From Paenibacillus sp. BK033 (GTDB taxonomy: Bacteria; Bacillota; Bacilli; Paenibacillales; Paenibacillaceae), in assembly GCF_004345425.1 (NCBI RefSeq), contig NZ_SLVP01000002.1:434001-498000 (forward strand): a DNA stretch of 64,000 nt. Reading direction: 5' to 3'. The position numbers and the translations under genes are program-made. Each line of letters opens with the position of its first letter. Positions within the stretch are counted from its first letter, which is position 1. The notes beneath the pieces are model-generated. The model saw only the letters and a program-made list of their open reading frames with translations, was not told the origin of the DNA and made no database searches. This document shows, in pieces, positions 62,971 to 64,000 of the stretch.

Positions 62971-64000
62971 TCTTCGCCCCGACCTCCATCGCGGGAGGCT
63001 ACCTCCGCAAGGCGCCGGGCAGCAATCGTCAGAATGCGCTGCGCCGTCTCGCGCTTGGACAGCAGCGGCATCGCTTCAATTAATCCGCCTGGGCCGTACA
63101 GCTGTACGATATTCGTGTCCCCGTTGAAGCCCGCGCCTTCCTGGCTGACATCGTTGCCCACGATCAGATCGGCATTTTTGCGCTTCAGCTTGTCCATGGC
63201 ATACTTCTCCAGCTGCTCCGTCTCGGCGGCAAAACCGATCAAGAGCTGATGCGTCTTCCGCTCGCCAAGCGTCTGCAAAATATCCGTCGTTTTCTCCAGC
63301 TCCAGCGTTAAGGTTTCGCCGGACTTCTTGATCTTCTGGCCGTGTCTCGTCACCGGGCGGTAATCCGCCACTGCTGCCGATTTAACCACTATATCCGATT
63401 CGTCGAATCGTTCCAGCACGGCGTCAAGCATTTGCTGCGCCGACTCTACCCGTATAACCTTCACGCCGGCAGGCGGATCAACGGAGGTTCTGCCCGCGAT
63501 AACCGTAACCTCGGCACCCATCACCTTGGCGGCTTCCGCAATGGCAAAGCCCATTTTGCCGGAAGAATCATTCGTCAAATACCGGACCGGATCAAGGCGC
63601 TCCATCGTGCCTCCCGCCGTTACCAGCACGCGCTTGCCCGCAAGCGCTCCGTGCTCCTTCGCTTTCAGCAAAGAATGAACCGCAATGACGATATCCTCCG
63701 GCTCCGCAAGACGGCCTTTCGCCACGTAACCGCACGCAAGCTGACCCGTTCCCGGCTCAACGAACATCACGCCGCGGGATGCCAATAGCTCCAGATTGCG
63801 GACAACCGCCGGATGCTCGTACATATGCACGTTCATGGCCGGCGCCATCAAAACCGGACTTGTTGCCGCGAGCAGCGTGGTGCTCAGCATATCGTCGGCC
63901 AGGCCGTTAGCCGCTTTTCCAATAATATTCGCGGTTGCCGGCGCGATTACGACCAGATCGGCTCGATCAGCCAAGTCAATGTGCGTAACGACCGAAGGGT
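62967..64000 (-). CDS. coaBC: Phosphopantothenoylcysteine decarboxylase/synthase CoaBC, C-terminal part
   Basis: The frame runs off the right edge, so about the first 60-70 residues are missing. The visible part begins VVTHIDLADRADLVVIAPATAN. The CoaC half shows APAMNVHMYEHPAV; the CoaB synthase half starts near GKRVLVTAGGTMERLDPVR and has SSGKMGFAIAE. The enzyme makes 4'-phosphopantetheine in CoA synthesis. Any start inside the window is not the real one. Overlaps priA by 4 bases. Confidence 0.95.
   Translation of the reverse strand, partial: PSVVTHIDLADRADLVVIAPATANIIGKAANGLADDMLSTTLLAATSPVLMAPAMNVHMYEHPAVVRNLELLASRGVMFVEPGTGQLACGYVAKGRLAEPEDIVIAVHSLLKAKEHGALAGKRVLVTAGGTMERLDPVRYLTNDSSGKMGFAIAEAAKVMGAEVTVIAGRTSVDPPAGVKVIRVESAQQMLDAVLERFDESDIVVKSAAVADYRPVTRHGQKIKKSGETLTLELEKTTDILQTLGERKTHQLLIGFAAETEQLEKYAMDKLKRKNADLIVGNDVSQEGAGFNGDTNIVQLYGPGGLIEAMPLLSKRETAQRILTIAARRLAEVASRDGGRGEE

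Noticed and set aside
62967..63974. TTG 63974 as the start of CoaBC
   Set aside because: The conserved VVTHIDLADRADLVVI segment continues upstream to the edge, so the real N-terminus is outside the window.
1..64000. rRNA, tRNA, CRISPR or prophage regions
   Set aside because: No such signatures, arrays or integrase genes were noticed on either strand; tRNAs were looked for by eye only.

Overview
The window looks like a Paenibacillus-type genome (Bacillota, spore-former, low-to-middle GC). The evidence is a 26-residue SpoVM, a probable SpoVIF, an SLH-anchored surface protein, three CUT1 sugar ABC importers with YesM/YesN or AraC regulators, and the core order coaBC-priA-def-fmt-rsmB-rlmN-prpC-prkC-rsgA-rpe-spoVM-rpmB-yloU-fakA-recG known from Bacillus. 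Roughly 1-40 kb is accessory carbohydrate and stress metabolism; roughly 41-64 kb is DNA repair and a conserved housekeeping block. No rRNA, tRNA, insertion sequence, prophage or CRISPR array was seen.

Left part. A GH78-like alpha-L-rhamnosidase runs off the left edge and is divergent from an AraC regulator. Next comes a zinc alcohol dehydrogenase / cupin / MFS exporter operon, divergent from a TetR regulator whose upstream region holds a perfect 22-bp palindrome. A short-chain dehydrogenase faces TetR across a 21-bp-stem terminator. Then come a lone MraY paralogue and a small NTTRR-F1-like protein. Sugar importer A follows (YesM/YesN, lipoprotein, two permeases); its binding-protein gene carries a +1 frameshift, and two CcpA cre-like sites lie upstream of the kinase and the lipoprotein. 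A 1772-residue S-layer protein combines a phosphodiester glycosidase-like domain with a calcineurin-like phosphoesterase. A VanY-type carboxypeptidase closes this part.

Middle part. Importer B (YesN, lipoprotein, LplB/LplC-like permeases, YesM) is followed by a mannoside operon: a ManA isomerase with a kinase-like N-terminal extension, a ROK sugar kinase and a GH38-type glycosidase. A DeoR regulator precedes it, and 10-bp-phased repeats between the two resemble an operator. Importer C (LplB, LplC, lipoprotein) ends in a GH43 glycosidase and is divergent from an AraC activator. None of the three importers has its own ATPase gene here, which fits a shared MsmX-type ATPase elsewhere.

Right part. 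An SOS-type Y-family polymerase sits behind two LexA-like boxes and overlaps a YolD-like gene; DUF2515 and a YedK/HMCES-type SRAP protein are next to it. Then come SpoVIF, RecG, a DegV/FakA fatty-acid kinase pair and YloU. YloU appears to start at an AUA codon. rpmB is on the opposite strand, as in Bacillus. The rpmB-spoVM gap holds a tandem 97-bp repeat that folds into two hairpins with compensatory changes. The rpe-to-coaBC translation, phosphosignalling and DNA-restart operon runs to the right edge.
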